A stretch of DNA of 64,000 nt from LH-M37 sp965602855 (GTDB lineage: Bacteria; Pseudomonadota; Gammaproteobacteria; SZUA-229). The notes below the pieces were generated by a model, which saw only the letters and a list, made by a program, of their open reading frames with translations, was not told where the DNA came from and did no database searches. The stretch spans positions 1-64,000 of the forward strand of contig CBFCZV010000003.1 of the NCBI GenBank assembly GCA_965602855.1, given 5' to 3'. Position 1 is the stretch's first letter, and each line of letters starts with the position of its first letter. The position numbers were made by a program, and so were the translations under genes. Positions 9,012 through 17,068 of the stretch are shown one piece after another.

Positions 9012-9383
9012 CTAAGGTTGCAGTATCTTGTTAACGATATTCAGTACACGATTAGGCTGGATTGGTTTGGTGATCCATGCATCGGTTGAAACAGACTCAC
9101 CTTCTTCCAGTCTTTACTGCTCATTCTCAGTAGTGAGCATACATATGGGAGTATAAGCGTGATCATCGTGTTTTCTGATTTCCCAGATAAATTCGATGCC
9201 ATCCATATTGGGCATGTTCAGGTCAGTAATAACCAGATCGATCTGTTGCCCGCTATTGAGAACAGCCATGCCTTCAACGCCGTCACCAGCGGTTAAGGTA
9301 TTGTAACCAGCTACTTTTAAAACGGTCTTCATGACAGCCAGAATAGACCTGGTGTCATCAACAATTAAAATGGTTTTCGCCAT
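9012..9383 (-). pseudogene. CheY-like response regulator interrupted by one in-frame stop
   Basis: Reading leftward from the ATG at 9383, a receiver domain begins MAKTILIVDDTRS and keeps the acidic pair (D9, D10), the phospho-acceptor D54 in VITDLNMPN, and the switch Thr in MLTTE. Codon 90 is TAA (9114-9116). Past it the same frame continues for 33 codons and supplies the missing end of the fold: TDAWITKPIQPNRVLNIVN, including the conserved Lys-Pro (K106), then a normal TAG at 9012. The lesion is therefore a single nonsense change, not a frameshift or deletion. The 89-residue product would lack helix 4, beta 5 and the conserved lysine. It could be a fresh pseudogene, a sequencing error, or a read-through gene. 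Confidence 0.8.
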
Positions 9384-9703
9384 GTAATCCCTCGATTGAC
9401 TAACATTTGCATATAAACTGGAGCGATTCTATAGTACTGTTTACGTGCTTTCCAGTATAAATTTTAATTCAAGACTCAGTATATATGATAACGTAAAATA
9501 TATATAATGATTCTTAATTGTATTGAAGCTATAATTTTGACTTCAAATTGAGGGGGTTTAATCTCTCTTGTTTTTGAGTGTATAAGAATAGCTGAATTGC
9601 TGTTTATCGGTAAATTCACACGTTTAATAAATAATAAAAAATAATACTATCGCGTATGGACTATTTCATGCGATATTGCCGTATCTGAGTACAATCGGCA
9701 TCC
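9384..9703. other. AT-rich intergenic region between the two cheY-like genes
   Basis: About 320 bases, very AT-rich, with runs such as ATATATAATG near 9500. I see no open frame with a ribosome binding site, no tRNA and no clear hairpin. It must hold the leftward promoter of the interrupted response regulator and probably the rightward promoter of the chemotaxis operon, but I could not pick out convincing boxes, including a flagellar sigma-28 site. Confidence 0.5.
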
Positions 9704-9753
9704 AGTGAGTAATATTCATAAAAAATATAGTGAGTAATATTCATAAAAAATAT
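9704..9753 (+). repeat. 25-bp perfect tandem duplication upstream of cheY
   Basis: Bases 9704-9728 and 9729-9753 are identical (each begins AGTGAGTAATATTC and ends AAAAAATAT). The second copy ends 18 bases before the cheY ATG, next to its Shine-Dalgarno GAAGAGG. The unit is 25 bases, so it shifts any reading frame; it lies in the untranslated leader. Confidence 0.95.
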
Positions 9754-9771
9754 GAAGAGGCAGAACAGATT

Positions 9772-10131
9772 ATGACAAGTATATTATTGGTGGATGATTC
9801 GGCGTCCATGCGTGAAATGGTTTCATTTACTCTGAAAGGTGTGGGACATGAGGTAAGTGAAGCAGAGGATGGTGTGGAAGCGCTTGAATTTGCTAAAAAA
9901 ACGGCTGTTGATCTGGTTGTGACTGACGTCAATATGCCTAATATGGATGGTATTACGCTAACGGCAGAATTACGCAAGCTGGATAGCTATAAGTTTATCC
10001 CGATACTGATTTTGACAACAGAAACTGGTTCAGTGAGAAAGGAACAAGGCAAGGTTGCTGGAGCGACTGGCTGGATTGAAAAGCCTTTTGATCCTGATAA
10101 TTTGCTAGGCACAATTAATAGAGTGCTATAA
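9772..10131 (+). CDS. cheY: chemotaxis response regulator CheY
   Basis: Single-domain receiver phosphorylated by CheA; in this setting it should act on the flagellar switch. From the ATG at 9772 it is 119 residues, starting MTSILLVDDS: acidic pair D8/D9, phospho-acceptor D52 in VTDVNMPNMDG, switch Thr in ILTTET, Lys104 in WIEKPF. I chose 9772 because GAAGAGG precedes it; an upstream GTG at 9730 lies inside the tandem duplication and would add unconserved residues. It is a paralogue of the interrupted regulator at 9012-9383. First intact gene of the chemotaxis operon, 88 bases before cheA. Confidence 0.92.
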   Translation: MTSILLVDDSASMREMVSFTLKGVGHEVSEAEDGVEALEFAKKTAVDLVVTDVNMPNMDGITLTAELRKLDSYKFIPILILTTETGSVRKEQGKVAGATGWIEKPFDPDNLLGTINRVL

Positions 10132-10219
10132 AAACAATTGGCGTATAGTCTTGTATGTTTTTATGTTGTTGATATTTAATTGATTTTTTTTAATTTATCC
10201 GGATAAAAGAAAAAGCCAG

Positions 10220-12268
10220 ATGGAATCAGAAGTAAATATAGATTTAACCCAGTTTCATGAAGTGTTCTTTGAAGAATGCTCAGAAGGAATGGAAATCCTG
10301 GAATCAGGGCTGCTCAATCTGACGAGTGACTCAGACCCTGAGGTTATCAACACCATATTCCGTGCGGCACACTCTATCAAGGGTGGTGGTGGCACATTTG
10401 GGTTTTCTGAGATTTCAGATTTTACCCATGGCATGGAAACCATACTGGATGAAATGCGTAATGGGAAGCTGGCGGTTACACCCAGGGCTGTGGAGCTACT
10501 GTTGGCTGCGCTCGATTGTCTGCGTGACATGGTGCAATGTAGCAAAGATAAAAAGCCTATTGACCAGGCGCTGGTTTCAGACTTGCATCAACAGCTTGAA
10601 GCATTTACCGGCGATAGTTCTGACGCTGAACCTGCACCTGAGCCTGCATCTGAGCCTGCATCTGAGCAAGTTGTAGAAAGCGCGGTTGCTGATGATGAAG
10701 AACAAGATGCAGTGGCTGTCTGGAATATCTCTTTCTACCCACACGAAAACATGTTTTATACGGGCAATGATCCTTTTCGTTTGATCCGTGAGCTCCAGAG
10801 TCTGGGTGAACTGGAGGTCAGTGTTAATCATGATCGCTTGCCAGAATTTTCTAAAATGGATGCGCAAAATTGTTACCTCGGCTGGGACATGGTGCTCAAG
10901 GGTGATGTTTCACTGGGTCAAATCACCGAGATTTTTGAATGGGTAGAAGATGATTGTGCTCTGGAAATTACGCAGCAAAATGAGATAGTTGAAACAGATG
11001 AAAAACCTGAGTCTGAACCGGTAGAAATACGGGCGCGAAAAACTGATGAGCCAAAAATTGGGCGTCGTCGATCAGATAAGTCTGGTTTCTCAAATCAGGA
11101 ATCAACTTCAATTAGAGTAGGTATCAATAAGGTCGATGGACTGGTTAATCTCGTTGGTGAGCTGGTCATTACGCAATCTATTTTGAGCAGAGTATTTAAT
11201 GATCTTGGCATAGAAAAGAATGAAAAATTGAGTGAATGTCTGGATCAATTGGAACGTAATACACGTGATTTACAGGAACAAACAATGGGGATACGTATGT
11301 TACCTATTGATTTTGCGTTCCAGCGTTTGCCACGTATTGTGCACGATTTGAGTCTTTCGCTAAATAAAAAGGTTGATCTTAAGTTTTCTGGTGAAACTAC
11401 AGAGCTGGATAAAACAGTACTGGAAAAAATTGGTGATCCATTGATGCATCTGGTACGTAATGCATTAGATCATGGTATTGAGTCTCCTGACGTACGTGTT
11501 GCTGCGGGTAAGCGTGAAAAAGGACAAATCAGCATTAATGCCTATCATCAGGGTGGCAATATTATTATTGAAATTTCTGATGATGGTGCAGGATTAGATC
11601 CAGAGAAATTGCTTAAGAAAGCGCGTGAAAAAGGACTGGTTGATAAAAATGAAGAGTTAACTGATACCCAAATTCAGCATTTAATTTTTCGTCCTGGTTT
11701 TTCGACTGCGGTTGAAATTAGTGATGTTTCCGGTCGTGGCGTTGGCATGGATGTAGTGAGGCGCAATATGACGGATTTGGGTGGTACTGTAGAGGTGGCA
11801 TCGAAAGTCGGAAAAGGTAGTACCTTCACTATAAGGCTACCACTGACAGTGGCTATTCTTGAAGGGCAGATGATCAGTGTTGCTGATCAGGTGTTTATTG
11901 TGCCGCTGCTATCCATTGTTGAATCATTGCAAGTTAGAGAGACAGAAATTAACGCCGTTGCCAATGAGTCAGAGCTGTATCCTTACCGTGATGAATATAT
12001 TTCAGTTATTCGATTGCGTGAAGTATTTAATATACGTTCGGATGACGAGGATGAAAAAACAGTTGGTTTACTAGTGGTGATTGATATCGGTGGTCGGCGT
12101 ATTGGTTTATATGTTGACGATGTAGTAGGTCAGCAACAGGTAGTAATTAAGAGTCTTGATCAGAATTATCAACAGGTACCAGGTATTGCGGGAGCGACTG
12201 TGTTAGGTGACGGTGCAGTGGCTCTAATCATTGATGTTTTAGGTTTGGTGCAATCATCCCGGTCATAG
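10220..12268 (+). CDS. cheA: chemotaxis histidine kinase CheA
   Basis: Autophosphorylates under receptor control and passes phosphate to CheY and CheB. 682 residues: Hpt domain (1 to about 110) with phospho-His51 in AAHSIKGGGG; an acidic Pro/Ala/Glu linker made of 12-base repeats; a P2-like regulator-binding domain (about 165-255); dimerisation domain P3 (about 295-360, INKVDGLVNLVGELV); ATPase domain with HLVRNALDHGIE, SDDGAGLD and GRGVGMDVV; and a CheW-like C-terminal domain (about 545-680) for coupling to receptors. All kinase boxes look intact. The ParA gene follows after 66 bases. Confidence 0.96.
   Translation: MESEVNIDLTQFHEVFFEECSEGMEILESGLLNLTSDSDPEVINTIFRAAHSIKGGGGTFGFSEISDFTHGMETILDEMRNGKLAVTPRAVELLLAALDCLRDMVQCSKDKKPIDQALVSDLHQQLEAFTGDSSDAEPAPEPASEPASEQVVESAVADDEEQDAVAVWNISFYPHENMFYTGNDPFRLIRELQSLGELEVSVNHDRLPEFSKMDAQNCYLGWDMVLKGDVSLGQITEIFEWVEDDCALEITQQNEIVETDEKPESEPVEIRARKTDEPKIGRRRSDKSGFSNQESTSIRVGINKVDGLVNLVGELVITQSILSRVFNDLGIEKNEKLSECLDQLERNTRDLQEQTMGIRMLPIDFAFQRLPRIVHDLSLSLNKKVDLKFSGETTELDKTVLEKIGDPLMHLVRNALDHGIESPDVRVAAGKREKGQISINAYHQGGNIIIEISDDGAGLDPEKLLKKAREKGLVDKNEELTDTQIQHLIFRPGFSTAVEISDVSGRGVGMDVVRRNMTDLGGTVEVASKVGKGSTFTIRLPLTVAILEGQMISVADQVFIVPLLSIVESLQVRETEINAVANESELYPYRDEYISVIRLREVFNIRSDDEDEKTVGLLVVIDIGGRRIGLYVDDVVGQQQVVIKSLDQNYQQVPGIAGATVLGDGAVALIIDVLGLVQSSRS
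10628..10663 (+). repeat. three 12-bp tandem repeats in the cheA linker
   Basis: GAACCTGCACCT followed by two identical copies of GAGCCTGCATCT, encoding repeated Glu-Pro-Ala-(Pro/Ser). They lie in the flexible P1-P2 linker, where in-frame unit gain or loss would change only linker length. Confidence 0.85.
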
Positions 12269-12334
12269 TTTGATTTTAGGCAATCATTTTTCAGGTTGTC
12301 TGGTTTGTAGTATTGAGGTGGTAGAAGGTAAAAA

Positions 12335-13099
12335 ATGCGAACTATAGCGGTTATCAATCAGAAAGGTGGCGTTGGCAAGACCACGACGACTGCTAATCTT
12401 GCGCATGCGTTTGCTATAAAAGGGCATTCTGTTACAGGTATTGATATGGACCCTCAGGGACACCTGGCAGCGCATTGGGGGTGTTACCGAAAAGATGCTC
12501 ATGGTGTTGATCAGGTGTTGTTAGGTGAAAAAACAATTCCCGAGGTTGCAGTTTCAGCTCGAGATAAATTGCATCTAGTGCCTGCAGGCGGAAGTCTGAA
12601 AGACATTGAGCGTGGAGAGGGTGGTGAACTCTCGGCCAATAAATTAAAAGAGGCGCTTTCTGCAGTGGCAAATACGCAGGATTTTGTTTTTATTGATTGT
12701 CCACCAGCGTCAGGGTTGCTAATTGATTATGCGCTGTCAGCGGCAGATGAAATGGTTATTCCTGTGGCGGCTGATTATTTAGCATTACGTGGTTTGTCTG
12801 ACATTATGGAGACAGTCAGAAAATTTGAACAAGAATTAGATAAAAAAATTAAATTTTGGGTTGTAGTAACGCGCTTTCATAGCCGGCGAAAACTGTCATG
12901 GGAAGTGCGGGAGAAATTGCTGGAATATTTTCCTGACAATATGTTAGCAACCAGTATTAGAGAAGCTACCGTTCTGGCAGAGTGCCCCAGTTTTGGTAAA
13001 ACAGCTTTTGAGTATAAGGGTGCAAATTTCGGTGCGTATGATTATGCATCTTTAGCTAGAGATCTTATGAACGGAGAATGCTATCGTGGGCAAGAGTGA
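12335..13099 (+). CDS. ParA/Soj-family ATPase of the chemotaxis operon
   Basis: 254-residue P-loop ATPase with the deviant Walker A of the ParA/MinD class, KGGVGKT at 10-16 (signature lysine K10), switch GIDMDPQGHLAAHWG, and Walker B FVFIDCPPASGL. Chromosomal ParA proteins normally have parB beside them; here the neighbours are cheA, a STAS protein and cheR, so the likely cargo is the chemosensory array. Precedents are ParC of Vibrio and PpfA of Rhodobacter, ParA homologues that position chemotaxis clusters. The end overlaps the start of the STAS gene by 14 bases, implying coupled synthesis. The role in array positioning is inferred from context. Confidence 0.88.
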   Translation: MRTIAVINQKGGVGKTTTTANLAHAFAIKGHSVTGIDMDPQGHLAAHWGCYRKDAHGVDQVLLGEKTIPEVAVSARDKLHLVPAGGSLKDIERGEGGELSANKLKEALSAVANTQDFVFIDCPPASGLLIDYALSAADEMVIPVAADYLALRGLSDIMETVRKFEQELDKKIKFWVVVTRFHSRRKLSWEVREKLLEYFPDNMLATSIREATVLAECPSFGKTAFEYKGANFGAYDYASLARDLMNGECYRGQE

Positions 13100-13565
13100 T
13101 AATAAATCTCAAGTATTAGGTGATGATCCTTTGGCGTGGCTGAATGCCGGATCGTCCACGGATAAAAAAACTGATAAAAAAAAGGCATCTAAAAAGAAAG
13201 TAGCAAAGAAGGCTAAGCCTGGAAAAGCCAGTTCTAAAAAGGATGCGCCTAAAAAGGAAACTAAGGCAAAAAAGTTGAAGGCGGATCTGGATAATGTATC
13301 TGATCAATTTGTGCTTGAATCATCGCTGGTTATCAATAAGGCCAGTGATGTCTATGAGACTTTAAAAAAGTTCTCAGAAAATAAACAATCGGTTGAAATT
13401 GATGCCTCTAAAGTTGAAAACATTGACAGCGCAATATTGCAGTTACTTGTTGCTTTTTCCCTGGATCTTAAAAAGAACGATATAAAATTGTCCTGGCATG
13501 AACCGACAGAAGGATTGAAGGAGAAAGCTACAATACTTGGTTTAACAGAATCTCTTGGCTTGTAA
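13086..13565 (+). CDS. STAS-domain protein with lysine-rich N-terminal tail
   Basis: 159 residues from a GTG start that lies inside the ParA gene. The N-terminus carries a short DDPLAWLN motif (13-20), then a tail (about 27-67) in which roughly half of the residues are Lys, in KK/KKK clusters spaced by Ala, Ser and Pro, like a histone H1 tail. The C-terminal part (about 75-159) is a STAS domain: VEIDASKVENIDSAILQLL holds the conserved Ser115 at the helix start. Known partners of ParA ATPases often use basic N-terminal peptides to trigger ATP hydrolysis, so I infer that this is the ParA adaptor. An anti-sigma-antagonist-like role of the STAS domain is an alternative; no kinase for it is seen here. 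Confidence 0.8.
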   Translation: MGKSDNKSQVLGDDPLAWLNAGSSTDKKTDKKKASKKKVAKKAKPGKASSKKDAPKKETKAKKLKADLDNVSDQFVLESSLVINKASDVYETLKKFSENKQSVEIDASKVENIDSAILQLLVAFSLDLKKNDIKLSWHEPTEGLKEKATILGLTESLGL

Positions 13566-13577
13566 GGTGTAGAGTTC

Positions 13578-14453
13578 ATGGCTGAAACCGAGAATAACAG
13601 GGTAGGGTACAAAAAAGAATTCGTGTTTACGGACAAGGATTTTTCCTACCTGAGCAAATTAGCAGGTGACCTGGCCGGCATTAGTTTGTCTTCAGGTAAG
13701 CGAGAGTTAATTTATGGCCGTTTATCCAAACGTCTTCGTACGCTTGGTTTGGATAATTTTAAGCAATATTGCTCTCTTCTTAAAGAAGATGATGATGCAG
13801 CGATAGAAGAACGTACGCATTTCATTAATTCCATTACGACCAACGTAACGGCCTTTTTTCGTGAGAACCATCATTTTGAATTTATGGCTGAAACGTTGTT
13901 GCCAGAGTTAATTCATAAAAAAAGTGCAGATTCGCAACCACGTTTAAGAATTTGGTCTGCAGGTTGTTCATCAGGTAAAGAGCCATATTCTATAGCAATG
14001 GTTCTTAAGGAGAATATTCCGGATATTGAACGTTGGGATATAAAAATTCTGGCATCAGACCTTGATTCCAATATTTTAGACGTGGCTAAAGCGGGTGTTT
14101 ACCCTAAAGAGCGCCTGAAAGATATTTCGCTTGATCGTCGTAAGCGCTGGTTCCAGATGGGACGAGGTAGTAATGAAAAATCGATTAAGATAATAAATGA
14201 AATTCAGCAGATGGTAACTTACCGGCAGTTGAATTTAACTGAGAAGTGGCCGATGAAAGGGCCTTTTGACATTATATTTTGCCGTAATGTAACGATTTAT
14301 TTCGATCGTGATACGCGAGTAGATTTACTCGATCGTTATGCAGAACTTCTGGATAATGATGGTTGTTTATTTGTTGGGCATTCAGAGAGTTTGTTTGGTC
14401 TAACGCAGCGATTTAGCACTATTGGTCGTACTATTCATAGGAAAATCCGATGA
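13578..14453 (+). CDS. cheR: chemoreceptor glutamate methyltransferase CheR
   Basis: S-adenosylmethionine-dependent methylation of receptor glutamates for adaptation. 291 residues: N-terminal helical domain (about 15-90), then a Rossmann-type domain with IWSAGCSSGKEPYSIAMVL (SAM-binding glycine loop), LASDLDSNIL, and FDIIFCRNVTIYFD. The last is the usual CRNV(L/M)IYF motif with Thr in place of Leu/Met. Starts 12 bases after the STAS gene; its TGA overlaps the cheD ATG (ATGA). Confidence 0.95.
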   Translation: MAETENNRVGYKKEFVFTDKDFSYLSKLAGDLAGISLSSGKRELIYGRLSKRLRTLGLDNFKQYCSLLKEDDDAAIEERTHFINSITTNVTAFFRENHHFEFMAETLLPELIHKKSADSQPRLRIWSAGCSSGKEPYSIAMVLKENIPDIERWDIKILASDLDSNILDVAKAGVYPKERLKDISLDRRKRWFQMGRGSNEKSIKIINEIQQMVTYRQLNLTEKWPMKGPFDIIFCRNVTIYFDRDTRVDLLDRYAELLDNDGCLFVGHSESLFGLTQRFSTIGRTIHRKIR

Positions 14454-15115
14454 ATAAACCCAGATACAGACATACTTCAGTTGATATGGCTAATGCGCCT
14501 CCAATGCTTCAGGGTTTTAAGCACATCAATCGTTACTGGGATACCAAGCATGATATTTTTGCTGCAAAAATATTGCCGGGTGAATTTTACGTTTCCTTGC
14601 ATGGTGAACTAATAACTACAGTTTTAGGTTCTTGTGTTTCAGCCTGTATACGTGACAAAGTGACGGGAATAGGTGGCATGAATCATTTTATGTTACCGGA
14701 TAGTCGTCAGCACACTTCTTCCTCTGCATGGGAAAACACCCCAGTTAGTGCTGAAACCCGTTATGGCAATGTCGCAATGGAACGTTTGATTAATGTCATT
14801 CTTGCAGGCGGTGGAAAACGAGAAAATCTTGAAGTTAAATTGTTTGGCGGTGGCAAGGTTCTTAGTATTAATACGGATATTGGTGGTAAAAATGTTGATT
14901 TCGTCAAACTCTATTTGCAGGCAGAAGGTTTGAAAGTTGAATCTGAAGATACCAGGGGGCCCTGGCCACGTAAGGTTCAATATTTCCCTCTAACGGGGCG
15001 AGTGCGCGTAAAGCGACTCAATGCATTGCATAACGATACGCTGAAAAGAAGAGAAGAAGATTACATTAAAACACTTAAAGAGAAGAAAGTTGAAGGTAAA
15101 GTTGATCTTTTTTAA
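14450..15115 (+). CDS. cheD: chemoreceptor glutamine deamidase CheD
   Basis: Deamidates receptor glutamines to glutamates, and in some bacteria binds phospho-CheY-related phosphatases. 221 residues. The catalytic pair is visible: Cys62 in LGSCVSACI and His79 in GGMNHFMLP, with the 17-residue spacing typical of the family, and the conserved KLFGGGKV follows. Both N- and C-terminal extensions are longer than in the minimal 160-residue CheD. Start overlaps cheR by four bases. Confidence 0.93.
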   Translation: MNKPRYRHTSVDMANAPPMLQGFKHINRYWDTKHDIFAAKILPGEFYVSLHGELITTVLGSCVSACIRDKVTGIGGMNHFMLPDSRQHTSSSAWENTPVSAETRYGNVAMERLINVILAGGGKRENLEVKLFGGGKVLSINTDIGGKNVDFVKLYLQAEGLKVESEDTRGPWPRKVQYFPLTGRVRVKRLNALHNDTLKRREEDYIKTLKEKKVEGKVDLF

Positions 15116-15149
15116 CTTTGTTATAAAAGCTGAACTTTATTAATATTTT

Positions 15150-16235
15150 ATGAAAAAAATCACTGTCCTCATTGTTGATGATTCAGCCGTAGTGCGGCGA
15201 ATTTTAAAAGAAATTCTGTCTTCGGATAAGGGGATTGAAGTTGTTGGTACGGCAATGGATCCTTATATTGCTAGAGATAAAATTAAGAAACTGCATCCTG
15301 ATGTATTAACTCTGGATGTCGAAATGCCAAAAATGGATGGCATCAGTTTTCTGCGTAATGTAATGCGGCTTAGGCCAATGCCCGTGGTGATGATTTCATC
15401 GCTGACACAGAAGGGTGCAGATATCGCTTTAGAAGCATTGAGTATTGGCGCAGTGGATTACATTAGTAAGCCTAAGCTTGATGTTGCGCATGAGCTCAGC
15501 GAATATGCAGAAGAGATTATTGAAAAAGTAAAAACTGCGGCGCAGGCAAGGGTTTTGCCTAATGATTCAGAAACACCAGTCACAAAGTTGGTGCAGAATA
15601 AGAAAGTTGAAGCGCTTAATAAGTTGCGTAAAAATAAACCGCAGGGAAGATTAAGAACTACCGAAAAAATCATTGCTATTGGTGCCTCAACAGGTGGTAC
15701 TGAAGCAATTAAAGAAATTTTGATTAATATGCGCCCGGATTCACCCGCAATAGTGATTGCCCAGCATATACCTAAGGCGTTCAGTACGGCTTTCTCTGCG
15801 CGTATGAACAGTCTTTCACCGATGGCTGTGTGTGAAGCGCAGGATGGTCAGCATGTTTTACCTGGGCATGCTTACATAGCACCCGGAGACATGCATTTGG
15901 TATTGACCCGTGAAGGTGCACGATATTACATAAGGCTGGATGATGGTGAGCCCTGTAATAGGCATAAACCATCAGTGGATGTGATGTTTCGTTCTGTGGA
16001 AGAGGCTGCGGGTGATAATGCGCTTGGTGTTATATTAACGGGCATGGGAGCTGATGGTGCTAAAGGCTTAAAGCAAATGCATGATTCTGGTTCAAAAACC
16101 ATTGCACAGGATGAAAATAGTAGTGTAGTTTGGGGTATGCCTGGTGAGGCAGTTAAACTCGAAGCCACTGACTATGTGCTACCTTTAAATAAAATAGCTC
16201 AAAAAATTGAGTCATTACTTAGTGAAGCAAAATAA
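15150..16235 (+). CDS. cheB: chemotaxis methylesterase/deamidase CheB
   Basis: Phosphorylation-activated methylesterase that removes receptor methyl groups. 361 residues: receiver domain (1 to about 125) with D10/D11 and phospho-acceptor D56 in TLDVEMPKMDG; a linker; C-terminal esterase domain with catalytic Ser180 in GASTGG, His in AQHIPKAF and Asp in GMGADG. All expected residues are present. With CheR and CheD it completes the adaptation module; 34 bases after cheD. Confidence 0.96.
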   Translation: MKKITVLIVDDSAVVRRILKEILSSDKGIEVVGTAMDPYIARDKIKKLHPDVLTLDVEMPKMDGISFLRNVMRLRPMPVVMISSLTQKGADIALEALSIGAVDYISKPKLDVAHELSEYAEEIIEKVKTAAQARVLPNDSETPVTKLVQNKKVEALNKLRKNKPQGRLRTTEKIIAIGASTGGTEAIKEILINMRPDSPAIVIAQHIPKAFSTAFSARMNSLSPMAVCEAQDGQHVLPGHAYIAPGDMHLVLTREGARYYIRLDDGEPCNRHKPSVDVMFRSVEEAAGDNALGVILTGMGADGAKGLKQMHDSGSKTIAQDENSSVVWGMPGEAVKLEATDYVLPLNKIAQKIESLLSEAK

Positions 16236-16282
16236 CGAGAATTCGATTTGATGAGTGAAAATTATATGCAAAGAGGAATAAA

Positions 16283-16840
16283 GTGAGTACAAAACAAGAC
16301 GAATCCTCTGAGATCCAGTCATTACTATATGATCTGGAAGGCGAGCTTTATGGTTTGATCAAACGTGAGCATGCTGAGATTAGTGATGAATTGACACAAA
16401 TGGGATCAGTAGTCAGTGATGCGATCAAAACACTGGTTCAGAGCCTGAATAGTCTGAGTGGGCAGTTAAAAGAACAGAATGAGCTGGTGCAATTAATTGC
16501 CTCAGCAGCTGATGATGCCGAAAGTGAAAAGCAGCAGCTGGCCTACCATGCCATTAGCAAAATGGTGAATCAGAACATTACTACTGTGGTTCGTTCCTTC
16601 CAGTTTGAGGATATCGTACAGCAGCTGGTTACTCACTGTGGTACTCGATCAGACAATCTCGAGCGACTATTTGATCGAATAAATCAAAATGTTGATGATT
16701 TAAAGAGTTCGGCACAAGGTGGGTCGGGTCAAATTTTATCGACAATGAGGGCAGACATAGCCAAAGTTAGTGATGATTTGAAAAAAGAAAACCCGGTAAA
16801 ACAGACATCTATGGGAGCTGGCAGCATAGAACTTTTTTGA
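16283..16840 (+). CDS. CheZ-like helical protein, putative CheY-P phosphatase
   Basis: 185 residues, almost entirely predicted helix, in the position where many gammaproteobacteria carry a phosphatase. In the second long helix, RSFQFEDIVQQLV (104-116) lines up with the CheZ active-site segment, and the catalytic Asp and Gln of CheZ (D-x-x-x-Q) correspond to D110 and Q114. A low-complexity linker leads to a short C-terminal tail GSIELF ending in Phe, comparable with the CheY-binding C-terminal peptide of CheZ. The protein is shorter than E. coli CheZ (214) and overall similarity seems low, so the assignment is an inference from motif, fold type and operon position. The start is the GTG at 16283 after AGAGGAA. 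Confidence 0.6.
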   Translation: MSTKQDESSEIQSLLYDLEGELYGLIKREHAEISDELTQMGSVVSDAIKTLVQSLNSLSGQLKEQNELVQLIASAADDAESEKQQLAYHAISKMVNQNITTVVRSFQFEDIVQQLVTHCGTRSDNLERLFDRINQNVDDLKSSAQGGSGQILSTMRADIAKVSDDLKKENPVKQTSMGAGSIELF

Positions 16841-17068
16841 TGAACGGGATTTTATTTTTCCTTAAAGGTGTGCAAATTGTTCTATCGTATTGTAATCTAA
16901 GTGATAATTGGTCGCGAAAGCTCCTACATTGTCATTAAAAAATGTAAGCAAATTAAATTCTAAAATAAATATTAAACAACATCCTTGCTAAAGCAGGGTG
17001 AGCTAATGCACGTTTTGTGTGCTGGTTCATCTTAAGTGTAACTAACGTCTGATAGAGGAGATATAACA

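Noticed and set aside
10577..10867. Leftward frame with repeated Leu-Arg-Cys-Arg residues.
   Set aside because: It is the antisense reading of the 12-base repeats in the cheA linker; cheA is unmistakable on the other strand.
16841..17068. Possible cyclic-di-GMP riboswitch or sigma-28 promoter in the receptor leader.
   Set aside because: There is a small GCAC/GTGC hairpin and a CCTTGC/GCAGGG stem, but the GEMM core and the sigma-28 TAAA/GCCGATAA boxes are absent.
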